Positions 1-9,319 of a stretch of DNA of 64,000 nucleotides are shown one piece after another. The number at the start of each line of letters is the position of its first letter. Position 1 is the stretch's first letter. The notes below the pieces were generated by a model. That model had not been told where the DNA came from, searched no databases, and saw nothing but the letters and a program-made list of their open reading frames with translations. The translations under genes and the position numbers were made by a program. Origin of the DNA: Cognatundibacterium crateris (lineage in GTDB: Bacteria > Pseudomonadota > Gammaproteobacteria > Burkholderiales > Burkholderiaceae_D); the NCBI RefSeq assembly GCF_010078235.1, contig NZ_JAABOS010000006.1:186001-250000 (forward strand), written 5' to 3'.

Positions 1-581
1 AGTCCGATTTGCAGGCTTTAGGTCAGAATCTGGGCTTGCCTATGATACTGAAGCCGCCGCATGAAGGTTCGACCATCGGTATTACCAAAGTCAATCATAC
101 TGCTGACATACAACAGGCTTATACTCTCGCCGCGCAATTTGATGAGGTGGTGCTGGCAGAAGAATTTATCGAAGGCCGTGAATTCACGGTCGCGATCCTG
201 GGCCGTGGTGAACAAGCCTATGCCTTGCCAATTATTGAGATCGTGGCACCGGAAGGCAATTACGATTACCAAAACAAATACTTCACTGACGATACCAAGT
301 ATTTATGTCCAGCGCCGCTGACGGCAGAACTGAGTGCGACTATCCAGAAAATGGCAGTGGATGCCTATCGTGCCCTCGATTGTGAAGGCTGGGCACGTAT
401 CGATGTGCTGGTGCGCGAATCGGATCAGCGGCCTTTCCTGCTGGAGATCAATACTTCACCTGGTATGACCGGACATTCACTGGTGCCTATGGCTGCCAAG
501 GCAGTGGGTATGAGTTATGAAGATTTGTGCGTAGAGATATTGAAGACAGCACGCCTGAAAATTTCGGGTGAGAAGTCCTGA
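1..581 (+). CDS. ddlB: D-alanine--D-alanine ligase, 5' truncated by the window edge
   Basis: Makes the D-Ala-D-Ala dipeptide for peptidoglycan precursors in the cytoplasm. Only the C-terminal ~193 codons are present; the frame is open from base 3 with no true start in view. Visible ATP-grasp features are the [11 protein letters not shown] segment near the left edge, the [17 protein letters not shown] strand and the metal/ATP-binding [17 protein letters not shown] near the end, as in Ddl. It is followed 29 bases later by ftsQ, the usual order in the dcw division and cell-wall cluster. Whether the gene would be ddlA or ddlB rests on this context only. Confidence 0.95.
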   Translation, partial: SDLQALGQNLGLPMILKPPHEGSTIGITKVNHTADIQQAYTLAAQFDEVVLAEEFIEGREFTVAILGRGEQAYALPIIEIVAPEGNYDYQNKYFTDDTKYLCPAPLTAELSATIQKMAVDAYRALDCEGWARIDVLVRESDQRPFLLEINTSPGMTGHSLVPMAAKAVGMSYEDLCVEILKTARLKISGEKS

Positions 582-610
582 GCTGAAATGCGGAGCGGAG
601 TGTAAATTTT

Positions 611-1393
611 ATGTGGCATGACATCAGACTGATGAACAATACCGCCAACGCCTTGTTTGGCCTGGTATTGCTCGCGCTGATCGCCTCGGGCGTATGGTGG
701 GTGATTCATAGACCCATGTTTACGCTGGTCACGATAAAGGTGGAAGGCGTCAACCATGCCAGCCTGCGCCACGTCAATACACTCACGATACGCAATAATG
801 CGATTCCCAAGATACGCGGGAATTTCTTTACGGCGAATCTGGACTCAGTTCGCGCTGCGTTTGAAAGCGTGCCCTGGGTCAGGAAAGCATCGGTACAGCG
901 AGAATGGCCGAACCGGCTGGTGATTTCGCTGGATGAGCATGTCGCGCTGGGTACCTGGGGTGATCAGGGTAAGCTGTTGTCGGTCAAAGGCGATGTGTTC
1001 ACCGCGAATCTGGCTGAAGCAGAAGAAGACGCCGATCTGATTGCTTTTGCCGGGCCGGATGGCAGTGAAAAAGAAGTGCTGTCGCAGTATATGCAGTTTA
1101 AAAGCTGGTTTCAGAAAATTGGTCTGGAACCCGATGGCGTGAATTACTCGGGACGCTATGCCTGGAGTGTGAAACTCAATAATGGCATGAATGTGGAGCT
1201 GGGCCGGGTGCAGGATAGCGAAACACTGAAAAACCGGGTTGATCGCCTTATGACGGTTTACCCACAGTTAATCGCCAGTCTGCAAGATAGTATAGAGAGT
1301 GTGGATATGCGTTACCCGAATGGCCTGGCTTTAAAGTCCAGTCATAGCGCTGTGGGTTCAAAAAAACAAATAAAAGCAAGTGGAAAGACATGA
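611..1393 (+). CDS. ftsQ: Cell division protein FtsQ
   Basis: Bitopic inner-membrane divisome protein that links FtsB/FtsL to the septal machinery. The 260-residue protein has a short cytoplasmic N-terminus, one membrane segment at about residues 13-36 (FGLVLLALIASGVWW), then a POTRA-like domain (FTLVTIKVEGVNHAS) and the FtsQ domain with VPWVRKASVQREWPN. A GGAG lies 10 bases before the ATG at 611. The stop overlaps the ftsA start in an ATGA arrangement, which implies translational coupling. Length and position between ddl and ftsA fit the family. Confidence 0.96.
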   Translation: MWHDIRLMNNTANALFGLVLLALIASGVWWVIHRPMFTLVTIKVEGVNHASLRHVNTLTIRNNAIPKIRGNFFTANLDSVRAAFESVPWVRKASVQREWPNRLVISLDEHVALGTWGDQGKLLSVKGDVFTANLAEAEEDADLIAFAGPDGSEKEVLSQYMQFKSWFQKIGLEPDGVNYSGRYAWSVKLNNGMNVELGRVQDSETLKNRVDRLMTVYPQLIASLQDSIESVDMRYPNGLALKSSHSAVGSKKQIKASGKT

Positions 1394-2622
1394 CAAAAGA
1401 CGCTAAAAATCTGATCGTTGGTCTCGATATCGGGACATCCAAGATCGTGGCCGTGGTTGCCGAGGTGATGGCTGACGGCCGTCATGAAGTCATCGGCCTG
1501 GGCCAGCATGAATCGAAAGGCCTGAAAAAAGGTGTCGTGGTCAATATCGAGGCGACCGTTGAATCGATACAGCGCGCGCTGGAAGAAGCGGAGCTGATGG
1601 CGGACTGCAAAATCAGTCGCGTCTATACCGGTATCGCCGGCAGCCATATCCGTAGCTTCAACTCCAGCGGTATGGTGGCGATTAAGGATAAGGAAGTCAC
1701 CGCAGCTGACGTGTCGCGTGTGATAGAAACCGCAAAAGCCGTCAACATCCCGACCGATCAGCAATTGCTGCATACCTTGCCGCAGGAATTCATCGTCGAC
1801 AGCCAGGATGATGTGCGTGAGCCTATCGGTATGAGCGGTATCCGTCTCGAAGTAAAAGTCCACATCGTGACTGGTGCGGTGTCGGCAGTACAGAATATTG
1901 TGAAGTGCGTACGCCGTTGTGGCCTGGAAGTTTCGGATCTGATTTTGCAACCAATGGCATCGGCCGAAGCGGTACTGACGCGCGATGAAAAAGAACTGGG
2001 CGTGGTGCTGATCGATATCGGTGGCGGCACTACGGATGTCGCGGTATTCAGTGAAGGTGCAATACGTCACACTGCGGTGATTCCTATCGCCGGTGATCAG
2101 ATCACCAATGATATTGCGATGGCACTGCGCACACCGACTTCAGAAGCGGAGGAAATCAAAGTTCGCTTTGGCGTCGCCAAACAGGTACTGGCTGATCCTT
2201 CTGATACGCTGGATGTACCGGGTCTGGGTGATCGTGGTCCACGGTCTTTATCACGTCAGGCATTGGCGGCTGTGATCGAGCCTCGCGTCGAAGAATTGTT
2301 CGCACTGGTGCATCAGGTGGTGCGTGAATCGGGTTACGAAGATGTGCTGTCATCAGGCATCGTGCTCACCGGTGGATCGGCATTGATGCCGGGTATGGTG
2401 GAGATGGCGGAAGACATCTTCCTGAAGCCGACCCGGCTGGGTATGCCAGCCTACAGCGGACAGCTGGCAGATGTGGTGCGCAGCCCGCGTTATGCGACAG
2501 TTTTAGGGTTGTTGTTGGAAGCGAAGAAGCAGTATTTGCGTGGTCATCTCGTGATACGGCAGGAAGGTTCTGCTAAAGCGGTGTGGCAGCGCATGAAAGA
2601 GTGGTTTTTGGGGAATTTTTAA
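1390..2622 (+). CDS. ftsA: Cell division protein FtsA
   Basis: Actin-like ATPase that tethers FtsZ filaments to the membrane at the division site. The 410-residue protein shows the phosphate-1 motif LDIGTSKIVAVVAEV at the N-terminus, the phosphate-2 motif LIDIGGGTTDVAVF near residue 205, the adenosine motif VLTGGSALMPGM, and a C-terminal amphipathic helix (WQRMKEWFLGNF) of the membrane-targeting type. It overlaps ftsQ by four bases and is separated from ftsZ by 119 bases that hold a promoter-like box and a large hairpin. Confidence 0.98.
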   Translation: MTKDAKNLIVGLDIGTSKIVAVVAEVMADGRHEVIGLGQHESKGLKKGVVVNIEATVESIQRALEEAELMADCKISRVYTGIAGSHIRSFNSSGMVAIKDKEVTAADVSRVIETAKAVNIPTDQQLLHTLPQEFIVDSQDDVREPIGMSGIRLEVKVHIVTGAVSAVQNIVKCVRRCGLEVSDLILQPMASAEAVLTRDEKELGVVLIDIGGGTTDVAVFSEGAIRHTAVIPIAGDQITNDIAMALRTPTSEAEEIKVRFGVAKQVLADPSDTLDVPGLGDRGPRSLSRQALAAVIEPRVEELFALVHQVVRESGYEDVLSSGIVLTGGSALMPGMVEMAEDIFLKPTRLGMPAYSGQLADVVRSPRYATVLGLLLEAKKQYLRGHLVIRQEGSAKAVWQRMKEWFLGNF

Positions 2623-2630
2623 GCAGCTTT

Positions 2631-2662
2631 TTGTACCACATTTGGTGTAGTCATTTTATAAT
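2631..2662 (+). promoter_or_regulatory. Candidate ftsZ promoter
   Basis: A perfect TATAAT lies at 2657-2662 in the ftsA-ftsZ gap. The best -35 I can find is TTGTAC at 2631-2636, with a long 20-base spacer, so the -35 is uncertain. A start near 2669 would put the hairpin at 2674-2725 at the very 5' end of the ftsZ message. Inference from hexamers only. Confidence 0.4.
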
Positions 2663-2673
2663 GGTCTGATATA

Positions 2674-2725
2674 CAGTTATTAGTCGCTAGTCGTCTCATC
2701 CGTGATCATTAGCGACTGATAACTG
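2674..2725 (+). promoter_or_regulatory. Long hairpin in the ftsZ leader
   Basis: Inverted repeat with 16-base arms: CAGTTATTAGTCGCTA at 2674-2689 and TAGCGACTGATAACTG at 2710-2725, with one G-U pair in RNA and a 20-base loop. It ends only 6 bases before the ftsZ Shine-Dalgarno GGAGGAG (2732-2738) and has no downstream U tract, so it does not look like a terminator. A role in mRNA stability or processing is inference. Confidence 0.75.
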
Positions 2726-2741
2726 CCTACCTGGAGGAGTC

Positions 2742-3944
2742 ATGATGGAGTTCGATATGGTTGATAACGCCACACAAGGCACCGTAATTAAGGTTGTCGG
2801 CGTGGGTGGTGCAGGCGGCAATGCGGTTCAGCATATGATCAACAAAGGTGTGTCCGGCGTTGAATTTATCGCAGCAAATACAGATGCGCAGGCTTTGCTC
2901 GCATCCAAAGCACACAATGTGATACAGATCGGTGATACCGGTCTGGGCGCTGGTATGAAACCGGAAGTCGGTCGTCAGCTGGCAGAAGAATCGCGTGCCC
3001 GCATCGAAGATGCACTGCGTGGCGCGCACATGGTGTTCATCGCTGCCGGTATGGGCGGTGGTACCGGTACCGGTGCTGCTCCTGTGGTGGCACAAGTCGC
3101 CAAAGAATTAGGCGCACTGACGGTGGCAGTCGTGTCCAAACCATTTTCTTACGAAGGTAAGAAATGCATGGATATCGCTGATGAAGGTCTGGATGCACTG
3201 ACTCAGCATGTGGATTCGCTCATCATTATTCTCAACGAGAAGCTCGAAGAGATTTATGAAGACGACAGCATGATCGAATGGCTGCAACATGCTGACGATG
3301 TATTGAATAATGCGGTTGCAGGTATCGCTGAAATCATTAATGTACCAGGTCACATTAATGTCGATTTCAACGACGTCAAAACCATTATGGGTGAGCAGGG
3401 CAAAGCAATGATGGGTACCGCAACAGCCTCCGGCGTTGATCGTGCCCGTATCGCGGCGGAACAGGCAGTGGCTTCTCCTCTGCTCGATGGTATTGATCTG
3501 TCCGGCGCACGCGGTGTACTCGTCAACGTCACTGCCAGCCGTGGTCTGAAAGGTAAAGAGATCAAGGAAGTCATGGCTGCTGTGCGCGCGTTTGCAGCTC
3601 CGGACGCTTCTATCGCTCAGGGTATCGCCTACGACGACACCATGGGTGATGATATCCGTGTGACTGTGGTTGCAACTGGCCTCGGACGTGGCAAGAAAAA
3701 TATCCAGCTGGTACAGACTCCGGTGCTGCGTACTGGTACCAATAATGAAACGGTGATGTCGGCTGCAGCGATTGCGACCACTACTGTTTCCAATGGTATG
3801 GTGAATGCAGTGCCAGCGTTTGACGGACTCAGCAAACCTGCGGTATGGCGTCGTGAATCTGCGTCAGACACAGTACGTGCTCTGGAAAAAAATGGCATGG
3901 AAACCTATGACATTCCAGCTTTCCTGCGCAAACAGGCTGACTGA
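2742..3944 (+). CDS. ftsZ: Cell division protein FtsZ
   Basis: Tubulin-like GTPase that forms the Z ring. The 400-residue protein has the GTP-binding signature [14 protein letters not shown] at about residues 105-118, the N-terminal nucleotide-binding [12 protein letters not shown], the synergy-loop region [11 protein letters not shown], and the conserved C-terminal tail [12 protein letters not shown] that binds FtsA. ATG at 2742 is chosen because GGAGGAG lies just upstream; a second ATG follows at once at 2745, so the true start could be three bases later. A terminator follows at about 3977-4008. Confidence 0.98.
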   Translation: MMEFDMVDNATQGTVIKVVGVGGAGGNAVQHMINKGVSGVEFIAANTDAQALLASKAHNVIQIGDTGLGAGMKPEVGRQLAEESRARIEDALRGAHMVFIAAGMGGGTGTGAAPVVAQVAKELGALTVAVVSKPFSYEGKKCMDIADEGLDALTQHVDSLIIILNEKLEEIYEDDSMIEWLQHADDVLNNAVAGIAEIINVPGHINVDFNDVKTIMGEQGKAMMGTATASGVDRARIAAEQAVASPLLDGIDLSGARGVLVNVTASRGLKGKEIKEVMAAVRAFAAPDASIAQGIAYDDTMGDDIRVTVVATGLGRGKKNIQLVQTPVLRTGTNNETVMSAAAIATTTVSNGMVNAVPAFDGLSKPAVWRRESASDTVRALEKNGMETYDIPAFLRKQAD

Positions 3945-3976
3945 TGCTGCTGACTTGTCAGCGCTGCTGATATGTC

Positions 3977-4008
3977 TGAAAAAAACCTCGCTGCGGCGGG
4001 GTTTTTTT
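3977..4008 (+). terminator. Rho-independent terminator after ftsZ
   Basis: CCTCGC/GCGGGG stem with a TGCG loop, preceded by A6 and followed by T7 (stem centred near 3993). It closes the ddl-fts transcript before the peroxiredoxin gene. Confidence 0.85.
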
Positions 4009-4144
4009 ATCTTTGCGCTCTACAGGAAAGACGCTGTCCAGCAAAACTTCGCGCCTTGATGCATACTTCAGCCTGATCAGGAAAATGCAGGTATCCTGAT
4101 GTAGATCAACACGTGTCAACTTACCTATTTTGAAAGGAAACATC

Positions 4145-4651
4145 ATGACGATTAAGATCGGCGATCAACTCCCAGCAGCAAGTCTGGCGGAATTCATAGA
4201 AGTGGAAGGCGAGGGCTGCACACTGGGTCCTAACACTTTCCAGGTAGCTGATCTGGTCAAAGGTAAAACCATCGCGATCTTTGGTCTGCCTGGTGCCTAC
4301 ACACCAACCTGCTCGGCAAAACATGTGCCTGGCTATATCGAACATGCCGCTGCATTGAAAGCTAAGGGCGTGGATGAAATCTGGTGTGTGTCCGTCAATG
4401 ATGCCTTCGTGATGGGTGCCTGGGGTCGCGATCAAAAAGCGACTGGCGTTATCCGTATGATGGCAGATGGTAATGCGGCTTTTTCCAAAGCACTGGGTCT
4501 GGATGCAGACTTCAGCCAGTTTGGCATGGGCACCCGTTCCCAGCGTTACTCGCTGCTCGCCGTGGATGGCGTGGTAAAGCAGCTCAACGTAGAAGCTGGC
4601 GGTAAGTTCGAAGTATCGAATGCAGAAACGCTGCTGGCACAGTTAGGCTGA
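4145..4651 (+). CDS. Peroxiredoxin of the Prx5/redoxin family
   Basis: Cytoplasmic thiol peroxidase that reduces H2O2 or alkyl hydroperoxides. From ATG 4145 the protein is 168 residues; that start follows a GAAAGGA box and gives the usual MTIKIGDQLP opening, while an in-frame ATG at 4130 lacks a good ribosome site. The peroxidatic cysteine is Cys56 in GLPGAYTPTCSAKHVPGY, the PxxxT/SxxC motif. Its own terminators on both sides make it a single-gene unit between ftsZ and lpxC, a position common in Burkholderiales. The reductant (glutathione/glutaredoxin or other) cannot be read from the sequence. Confidence 0.93.
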   Translation: MTIKIGDQLPAASLAEFIEVEGEGCTLGPNTFQVADLVKGKTIAIFGLPGAYTPTCSAKHVPGYIEHAAALKAKGVDEIWCVSVNDAFVMGAWGRDQKATGVIRMMADGNAAFSKALGLDADFSQFGMGTRSQRYSLLAVDGVVKQLNVEAGGKFEVSNAETLLAQLG

Positions 4652-4667
4652 TTGTCTGCACTCGTGA

Positions 4668-4700
4668 TAAAAATGCCCGGTCTGCGCCGGGCATTTTTTT
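4668..4700 (+). terminator. Terminator after the peroxiredoxin gene
   Basis: GCCCGG-TCTGCG-CCGGGC stem (4675-4692) flanked by A5 on the left and T7 on the right. Confidence 0.88.
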
Positions 4701-4817
4701 GTCAAAAACGCCAGGTAACTTTGCGCAAGCCTGACTGTCAGTGTCCGGCCCACGCCACATTACTGTGAATAATTTAGTGCTTTTTCATTGCTGGCGATAT
4801 GAATTGTGCTGAATCGC

Positions 4818-4823
4818 TATAAT
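4818..4823 (+). promoter_or_regulatory. TATAAT box immediately before the lpxC start
   Basis: A perfect -10 hexamer ends 6 bases before the lpxC ATG at 4830. Transcription would begin at or next to the start codon, and there is no Shine-Dalgarno, so the message may be leaderless. No convincing -35 at 16-18 bases; GATATG at 4796-4801 is a poor match. Confidence 0.5.
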
Positions 4824-4829
4824 ACGCCT

Positions 4830-5765
4830 ATGTTAAAGCAAACCACTATCCAACAAACTGTCAGGACCGTCGGTGTCGGCCTGCATTCCGGTACCAAGGT
4901 CGAACTGGTGCTGCGTCCCGCGCCCGTGAATACCGGCATCGTCTTCACCCGTACTGATTTACAGCCGCCGCTGGTGTTTCCTGCATCCGCGACCACAGTC
5001 GGCGATACCCGCATGGCTTCTACGCTGACCAATAACGGGCAGCGCGTTTCTACGGTTGAACATCTGCTGTCTGCGTGTGCCGGTCTGGGTGTGGACAATC
5101 TGTACATCGATGTGAGTGCAGAAGAAATCCCCATCATGGATGGCTCCGCCTCATCTTTCGTGTATTTATTGCAGCAAGCCGGATTGCAGCAGCAGGAAGC
5201 TGCCAAAAAATTTATCCGTGTATTGAAACCGGTCGAAATTCGTGAAGGCTCAGGTGCCAGTGAAAAATGGGCGCGTCTGGAGCCGTTTGATGGCTTTAAA
5301 TTACACTTTTTTATCGAGTTCAATCATCCTGCGGTCGATGGCACGGTACAGACTGCCGTGGTCGATTTTGAAAAAGTATCGTTCGTGAAAGATGTGGCAA
5401 GAGCCCGTACTTTCGGCTTTATGCAGGACGTGGAAATGCTGCGTGGCATAGGACTGGCGCGTGGCGGCTCGATGGAAAATGCGATCGTGATGGATGAGTA
5501 CCGCATCCTGAATGCCGATGGTTTGCGTTTCGACGACGAGTTTGTGCGCCATAAAATCCTGGATGCGATCGGTGACTTATACCTGATCGGACATCCATTG
5601 CTGGCCAGCTATACCGCCCATAAATCTGGTCATGGCTTAAATAACCAGTTATTGCGCGTACTGTTATCGCAACCGGATGCGTATGAAATCGTCAGTTTTG
5701 ACGATGAAAAAAATGCGCCCATCACCTATGCAGAACAAAGTCAGCGTGAATGGGTGGCGGCCTGA
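4830..5765 (+). CDS. lpxC: UDP-3-O-acyl-N-acetylglucosamine deacetylase LpxC
   Basis: Zinc enzyme for the committed step of lipid A synthesis. Start 4830 gives [21 protein letters not shown], which aligns with the normal LpxC N-terminus; the longer frame from GTG 4806 adds eight unusual residues and runs through the -10 box. The protein is 311 residues. Zinc ligand His78 is in STVEHLLSA; the second site is HKILDAIGD; the C-terminal [13 protein letters not shown] carries the general acid/base histidine. A bidirectional terminator separates it from convergent dxs. Confidence 0.97.
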   Translation: MLKQTTIQQTVRTVGVGLHSGTKVELVLRPAPVNTGIVFTRTDLQPPLVFPASATTVGDTRMASTLTNNGQRVSTVEHLLSACAGLGVDNLYIDVSAEEIPIMDGSASSFVYLLQQAGLQQQEAAKKFIRVLKPVEIREGSGASEKWARLEPFDGFKLHFFIEFNHPAVDGTVQTAVVDFEKVSFVKDVARARTFGFMQDVEMLRGIGLARGGSMENAIVMDEYRILNADGLRFDDEFVRHKILDAIGDLYLIGHPLLASYTAHKSGHGLNNQLLRVLLSQPDAYEIVSFDDEKNAPITYAEQSQREWVAA

Positions 5766-5822
5766 GAGTGCGCAGCTACTAGCGCACAGGTATTAGCGCA
5801 CCAGCACTGCGTTTCAGCATAT

Positions 5823-5857
5823 AAAAAAACGGCAATCCTCAGATTGCCGTTTTTGTT
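5823..5857. terminator. Bidirectional terminator between lpxC and dxs
   Basis: Perfect stem ACGGCAATC (5829-5837), loop CTCA, GATTGCCGT (5842-5850), with an A tract before and a T tract after, so it can serve both convergent genes. Confidence 0.9.
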
Positions 5858-5889
5858 TGTATCACCAGTCGACCAGTCGGTTGCCGGTT

Positions 5890-7752
5890 TTACTGTGTGT
5901 TGCTGCGTGTGATTTCCGGAAAGCGCTGACGTATAGAATTCTCTATCCCTTTGGCGTCCAGTCCGCATTGCGACAGCAGCAGTGCGTGATCACCGTGGTC
6001 GATGAATTTGTCCGGCAAACCAAGGATCAGCAATGGAACAGAAATGCCCTCTGCAGCCAGCGCCTCGGCCACTGCAGAACCGGCGCCGCCCATAGTGCAG
6101 CCTTCTTCTACGCAGACCAGGGCTTTGTGCTGTTGCGCCAGTTTGCGCACTAAGTCCACATCCAATGGTTTGATGAAGCGCATATTGGCAACGCTGGCAT
6201 CCAGGGCCAGACCCGCCTGCAGCGCAGGATGCACCATAGAGCCGAATGCGAGTATCGCGATTTCTTTGCCTTCGCGTTTGATTTCACCTTTACCGATTTC
6301 CAGCGTTTGCAAATCCGCTGTGACTTGCGCACCTATGCCGGCACCGCGCGGATAACGCACCGCTGCCGGGCCTGGGTAGTGATAGCCAGTGCTCAGCATT
6401 TGACGGCATTCATTTTCATCTGAGGCCGCCATCACCACCATATTCGGAATGCAGCGCAGATAGGCCAGATCGTAATTACCGGCATGGGTAGCGCCATCGG
6501 CACCGACCAGTCCGGCGCGGTCCAGCGCGAATGTCACATCCAGATTTTGCAATGCCACGTCATGAATTAACTGATCGTAGGCACGTTGCAGGAAAGTCGA
6601 GTAAATCGCAACGACCGGCTTCAGACCTTCGCAAGCCAGGCCTGCCGCAAACGTGACAGAATGCTGTTCCGCGATGCCGACGTCGTAATAGCGCTTAGGG
6701 AATTGCTTTTCAAATTCCACCATGCCTGAACCTTCACGCATGGCCGGTGTAATACCCACCAGCTTCTTATCAGCGGCAGCCATATCACACAGCCATTGTC
6801 CGAATACCTGTGTATACGTTTGTTTGGTCGTGGTGGATGGCTTGATGCCTTCAGCCGGATTGAATTTACCCGGGCCGTGATACAGCACAGGATCTGCTTC
6901 CGCCAGCTTGTAACCATTACCTTTTTTCGTGACCACGTGCAGGAATTGCGGGCCTTTCAGGTTTTTGATGTTTTGCAGAGTCGGGATCAGGGAATCCAGA
7001 TCATGACCATCGATAGGCCCTATGTAGTTGAAGCCAAACTCTTCAAACATGGTCGCAGGGACCAGCATGCCTTTAGCGTGTTCTTCAAACTTTTTAGCCA
7101 GTTCCAGCATCGGTGAAGGCAACACCGACTTGCCGACATTACGCGCTGCTGCATAGAATTTACCCGACATCAAACGCGCCAGATAGCGGTTCAGTGCGCC
7201 TACCGGTGGTGAGATCGACATATCGTTATCGTTCAGGATCACTAGCAGGTTAATGTCGTCATACACGCCCGCATTATTCAAGGCCTCGAAAGCCATACCA
7301 GCCGTCATGGAACCATCGCCGATAATCGCGACAGCGTGGCGGCTTTCACCTTTGGTGCGCGCTGCCAGCGCCATGCCCAGTGCGGCTGAGATCGAAGTTG
7401 AAGAGTGGGCTGTGCCGAAGGTATCGTATTCACTTTCATCGCGGCGCGGGAAACCGGAGATGCCACCGTATTGACGCAGCGTAGGCATCTGGTCGCGACG
7501 GCCAGTCAGAATTTTATGCGGATAGGTCTGGTGACCCACGTCCCACACCAGTCTGTCTTCCGGCGTATTGAACACATAATGCAAAGCGATAGTCAGTTCT
7601 ACCGTACCCAGGTTGGAGGATAAATGTCCGCCAGTTTTCGATACCGATTCCAGTACATGCTGGCGCAGCTCATCCGCTAAGGGATTGAGCTGGTGACGCG
7701 GAACTTGGCGCAGATCCGCCGGAGATTGAATTTGTTGTAATAAGCTAGTCAT
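5890..7752 (-). CDS. dxs: 1-deoxy-D-xylulose-5-phosphate synthase
   Basis: Thiamine-diphosphate enzyme that condenses pyruvate and glyceraldehyde-3-phosphate, the first step of the MEP isoprenoid pathway. The 620-residue length is standard. Visible are the [14 protein letters not shown]-terminal motif, the ThDP/Mg site [18 protein letters not shown]...NDNDMSIS, and the central transketolase region with [15 protein letters not shown]. It is last in a minus-strand unit xseB-ispA-dxs, 13 bases after ispA, so precursor synthesis and prenyl-chain elongation are co-expressed. Confidence 0.98.
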   Translation of the reverse strand: MTSLLQQIQSPADLRQVPRHQLNPLADELRQHVLESVSKTGGHLSSNLGTVELTIALHYVFNTPEDRLVWDVGHQTYPHKILTGRRDQMPTLRQYGGISGFPRRDESEYDTFGTAHSSTSISAALGMALAARTKGESRHAVAIIGDGSMTAGMAFEALNNAGVYDDINLLVILNDNDMSISPPVGALNRYLARLMSGKFYAAARNVGKSVLPSPMLELAKKFEEHAKGMLVPATMFEEFGFNYIGPIDGHDLDSLIPTLQNIKNLKGPQFLHVVTKKGNGYKLAEADPVLYHGPGKFNPAEGIKPSTTTKQTYTQVFGQWLCDMAAADKKLVGITPAMREGSGMVEFEKQFPKRYYDVGIAEQHSVTFAAGLACEGLKPVVAIYSTFLQRAYDQLIHDVALQNLDVTFALDRAGLVGADGATHAGNYDLAYLRCIPNMVVMAASDENECRQMLSTGYHYPGPAAVRYPRGAGIGAQVTADLQTLEIGKGEIKREGKEIAILAFGSMVHPALQAGLALDASVANMRFIKPLDVDLVRKLAQQHKALVCVEEGCTMGGAGSAVAEALAAEGISVPLLILGLPDKFIDHGDHALLLSQCGLDAKGIENSIRQRFPEITRSNTQ

Positions 7753-7765
7753 AGTAGGTCGCGGT

Positions 7766-8653
7766 TTATGCTTGTCTTTGTACGATCAGATCGGCCAGAT
7801 CATGCAAGTATTGTGCCTTTTCACCAAAGGGCAACAGTGCCTCATGGGCATCCCGGCACAGTTGGCTGGCCAGTTGACGTGAGGCGTCCAGACCAAGCAG
7901 GCTGACATAAGTCGGCTTGTTATCTGCCGCGTCTTTTCCTGCAGTTTTACCCAGGGTGGCTGAGTCCGCAGTCGCATCCAGAATATCGTCCACTACCTGA
8001 AATGCGAGACCGATGGCGCCTGCATACGCATGCAGCGCTTCAGTTTCTGTCGCATCGGGTAATTTGCCACAGATCGCGCCCAGCATGACCGATGCGCGTA
8101 ACAGGGCACCGGTCTTCAGTCTGTGCATTTGTTCGAGTTGTTCGCGGTTGAGTGCGAGGCCTACGCTGGCCAGATCGATGGCCTGACCACCGCACATGCC
8201 CAGCGAACCGGAAGCCTGTGCCAGCACTTTGACCATGGCCAGTTTGGCAGAGGGATCGCCTGGCCCTTCAGACAAGGTGATGAATGCCTGTGCCTGCAGC
8301 GCGTCACCGACCAGCAAGGCGGTCGCTTCGTTGTAACGGATGTGTACAGTCGGTTTGCCACGGCGCAGATCATCATCATCCATGCATGGCATATCATCGT
8401 GTACCAGCGAATAGACATGTATCATTTCTACCGCTGCCGCTGCACGTTTGAGCAATTCGGCTGGCGCATCAAACAGCTGACCCGCTGCGTACACCAGCAA
8501 AGGCCGCACCCGCTTGCCGCCATCCAACGCGGTATAGCGCATGGCTTCGTGCAATTCCTGTGGTGTGGTGCCCGTGTCAGGGATCAGTTCATCTAAAGCT
8601 TGCTCGCAAGTTTGCTGGGTAAGTTTCATCCAAGTCTGGAAATCCTGGCTCAT
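7766..8653 (-). CDS. ispA: Farnesyl diphosphate synthase (polyprenyl synthetase family)
   Basis: Condenses isopentenyl diphosphate with allylic diphosphates to make farnesyl diphosphate for quinones and undecaprenyl carriers. The 295-residue protein has the first aspartate-rich motif in [17 protein letters not shown] and the second in [11 protein letters not shown], plus [10 protein letters not shown] near the N-terminus. The two extra residues inside the first motif ([10 protein letters not shown]) are typical of bacterial FPP/GPP synthases. Its ATG overlaps the xseB stop as ATGA, and dxs follows 13 bases downstream. Confidence 0.96.
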   Translation of the reverse strand: MSQDFQTWMKLTQQTCEQALDELIPDTGTTPQELHEAMRYTALDGGKRVRPLLVYAAGQLFDAPAELLKRAAAAVEMIHVYSLVHDDMPCMDDDDLRRGKPTVHIRYNEATALLVGDALQAQAFITLSEGPGDPSAKLAMVKVLAQASGSLGMCGGQAIDLASVGLALNREQLEQMHRLKTGALLRASVMLGAICGKLPDATETEALHAYAGAIGLAFQVVDDILDATADSATLGKTAGKDAADNKPTYVSLLGLDASRQLASQLCRDAHEALLPFGEKAQYLHDLADLIVQRQA

Positions 8654-8916
8654 GCAAGTTCCTCGTCGTGATCGACATTAAAAGGTTTGAGTACGCCCGC
8701 CTCCAGTACTTTGACCTGTTGTTCAACTTTCTCAAGCTGGCTGGCGCAGAACTGTATCAATTCTGAACCACGTTGATACGCAGTCACAGAGGCCTCCAGC
8801 GGCAGATTGCCGCTTTCCATCTGCTGAACCAGCTGACTCAGTTCCGCCATCGCCGCTTCAAAGCTGGCTGGCTGACTGGCAGCAGAGGTGTGAGAGTCTG
8901 GATTTTTCTTGGGCAT
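8650..8916 (-). CDS. xseB: Exodeoxyribonuclease VII small subunit
   Basis: Small subunit of the single-strand exonuclease ExoVII. The 88-residue protein has the core FEAAMAELSQLVQQMESGNL and the helical YQRGSELIQFCASQLEKVEQQV, both characteristic of XseB. The catalytic large subunit XseA is not in this window. It is the first gene of the xseB-ispA-dxs unit and overlaps ispA by four bases. Confidence 0.96.
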   Translation of the reverse strand: MPKKNPDSHTSAASQPASFEAAMAELSQLVQQMESGNLPLEASVTAYQRGSELIQFCASQLEKVEQQVKVLEAGVLKPFNVDHDEELA

Positions 8917-9038
8917 AGGATGGTGAAGATGTTGAAAACGGCGTCGTGTGACACAAAATTTAATGAACCTTCTATTTTAGAGCAAAGCAGCTGTAGTCAG
9001 TATGAAAACCATGCAAATTCAAAGTGCATTTGCTTACA

Positions 9039-9060
9039 ATTTGAAACTACAGTTTCAAAT
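9039..9060. promoter_or_regulatory. 22-bp operator-like dyad
   Basis: Arms ATTTGAAACT and AGTTTCAAAT are perfect reverse complements around a 2-base spacer AC. The core GAAAC-N4-GTTTC resembles the site of PsrA-type TetR regulators of fatty-acid genes. The identity of the binder is inference; the dyad itself is plain in the sequence. Confidence 0.5.
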
Positions 9061-9125
9061 CGGAAATGCTAATGTTGGGGAAAACCGAATTACACTGAAA
9101 AAAGACGCAGAATTGCGTTTCAAAC

Positions 9126-9141
9126 ATTTCCATGTGGAAAT
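9126..9141. promoter_or_regulatory. 16-bp dyad
   Basis: ATTTCCA and TGGAAAT arms around a TG spacer, about 180 bases before the DUF1631 start. Binder unknown. Confidence 0.35.
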
Positions 9142-9319
9142 TATGTGTATATAGTTCGGTGAGATACAGGCGTGGCGCAATATATTATCCATGAAATTTT
9201 ATCAAAAATACATGGCTTTCACCTCTGATGTCCAAATTTTTTTTCTTATCCAGGTAACATCCCTCACTCAGGCTGGATAGGGCAAACAACACACTTACCT
9301 CAATTTTGCATCCCTAAAC

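Larger units (their letters stand above)
8917..9319. other. 403-bp divergent intergenic region with two dyads
   Basis: AT-rich region between xseB (-) and the DUF1631 gene (+). It contains no credible ORF or RNA gene. It holds two perfect dyads, at 9039-9060 and 9126-9141. I could not assign a confident -10/-35 pair on either strand. Confidence 0.7.

Noticed and set aside
1342-2070. 242-codon open frame antisense to ftsA
   Set aside because: Lies fully opposite a conserved gene, has a low-likelihood His/Arg-rich composition and no ribosome site; a codon-usage shadow.
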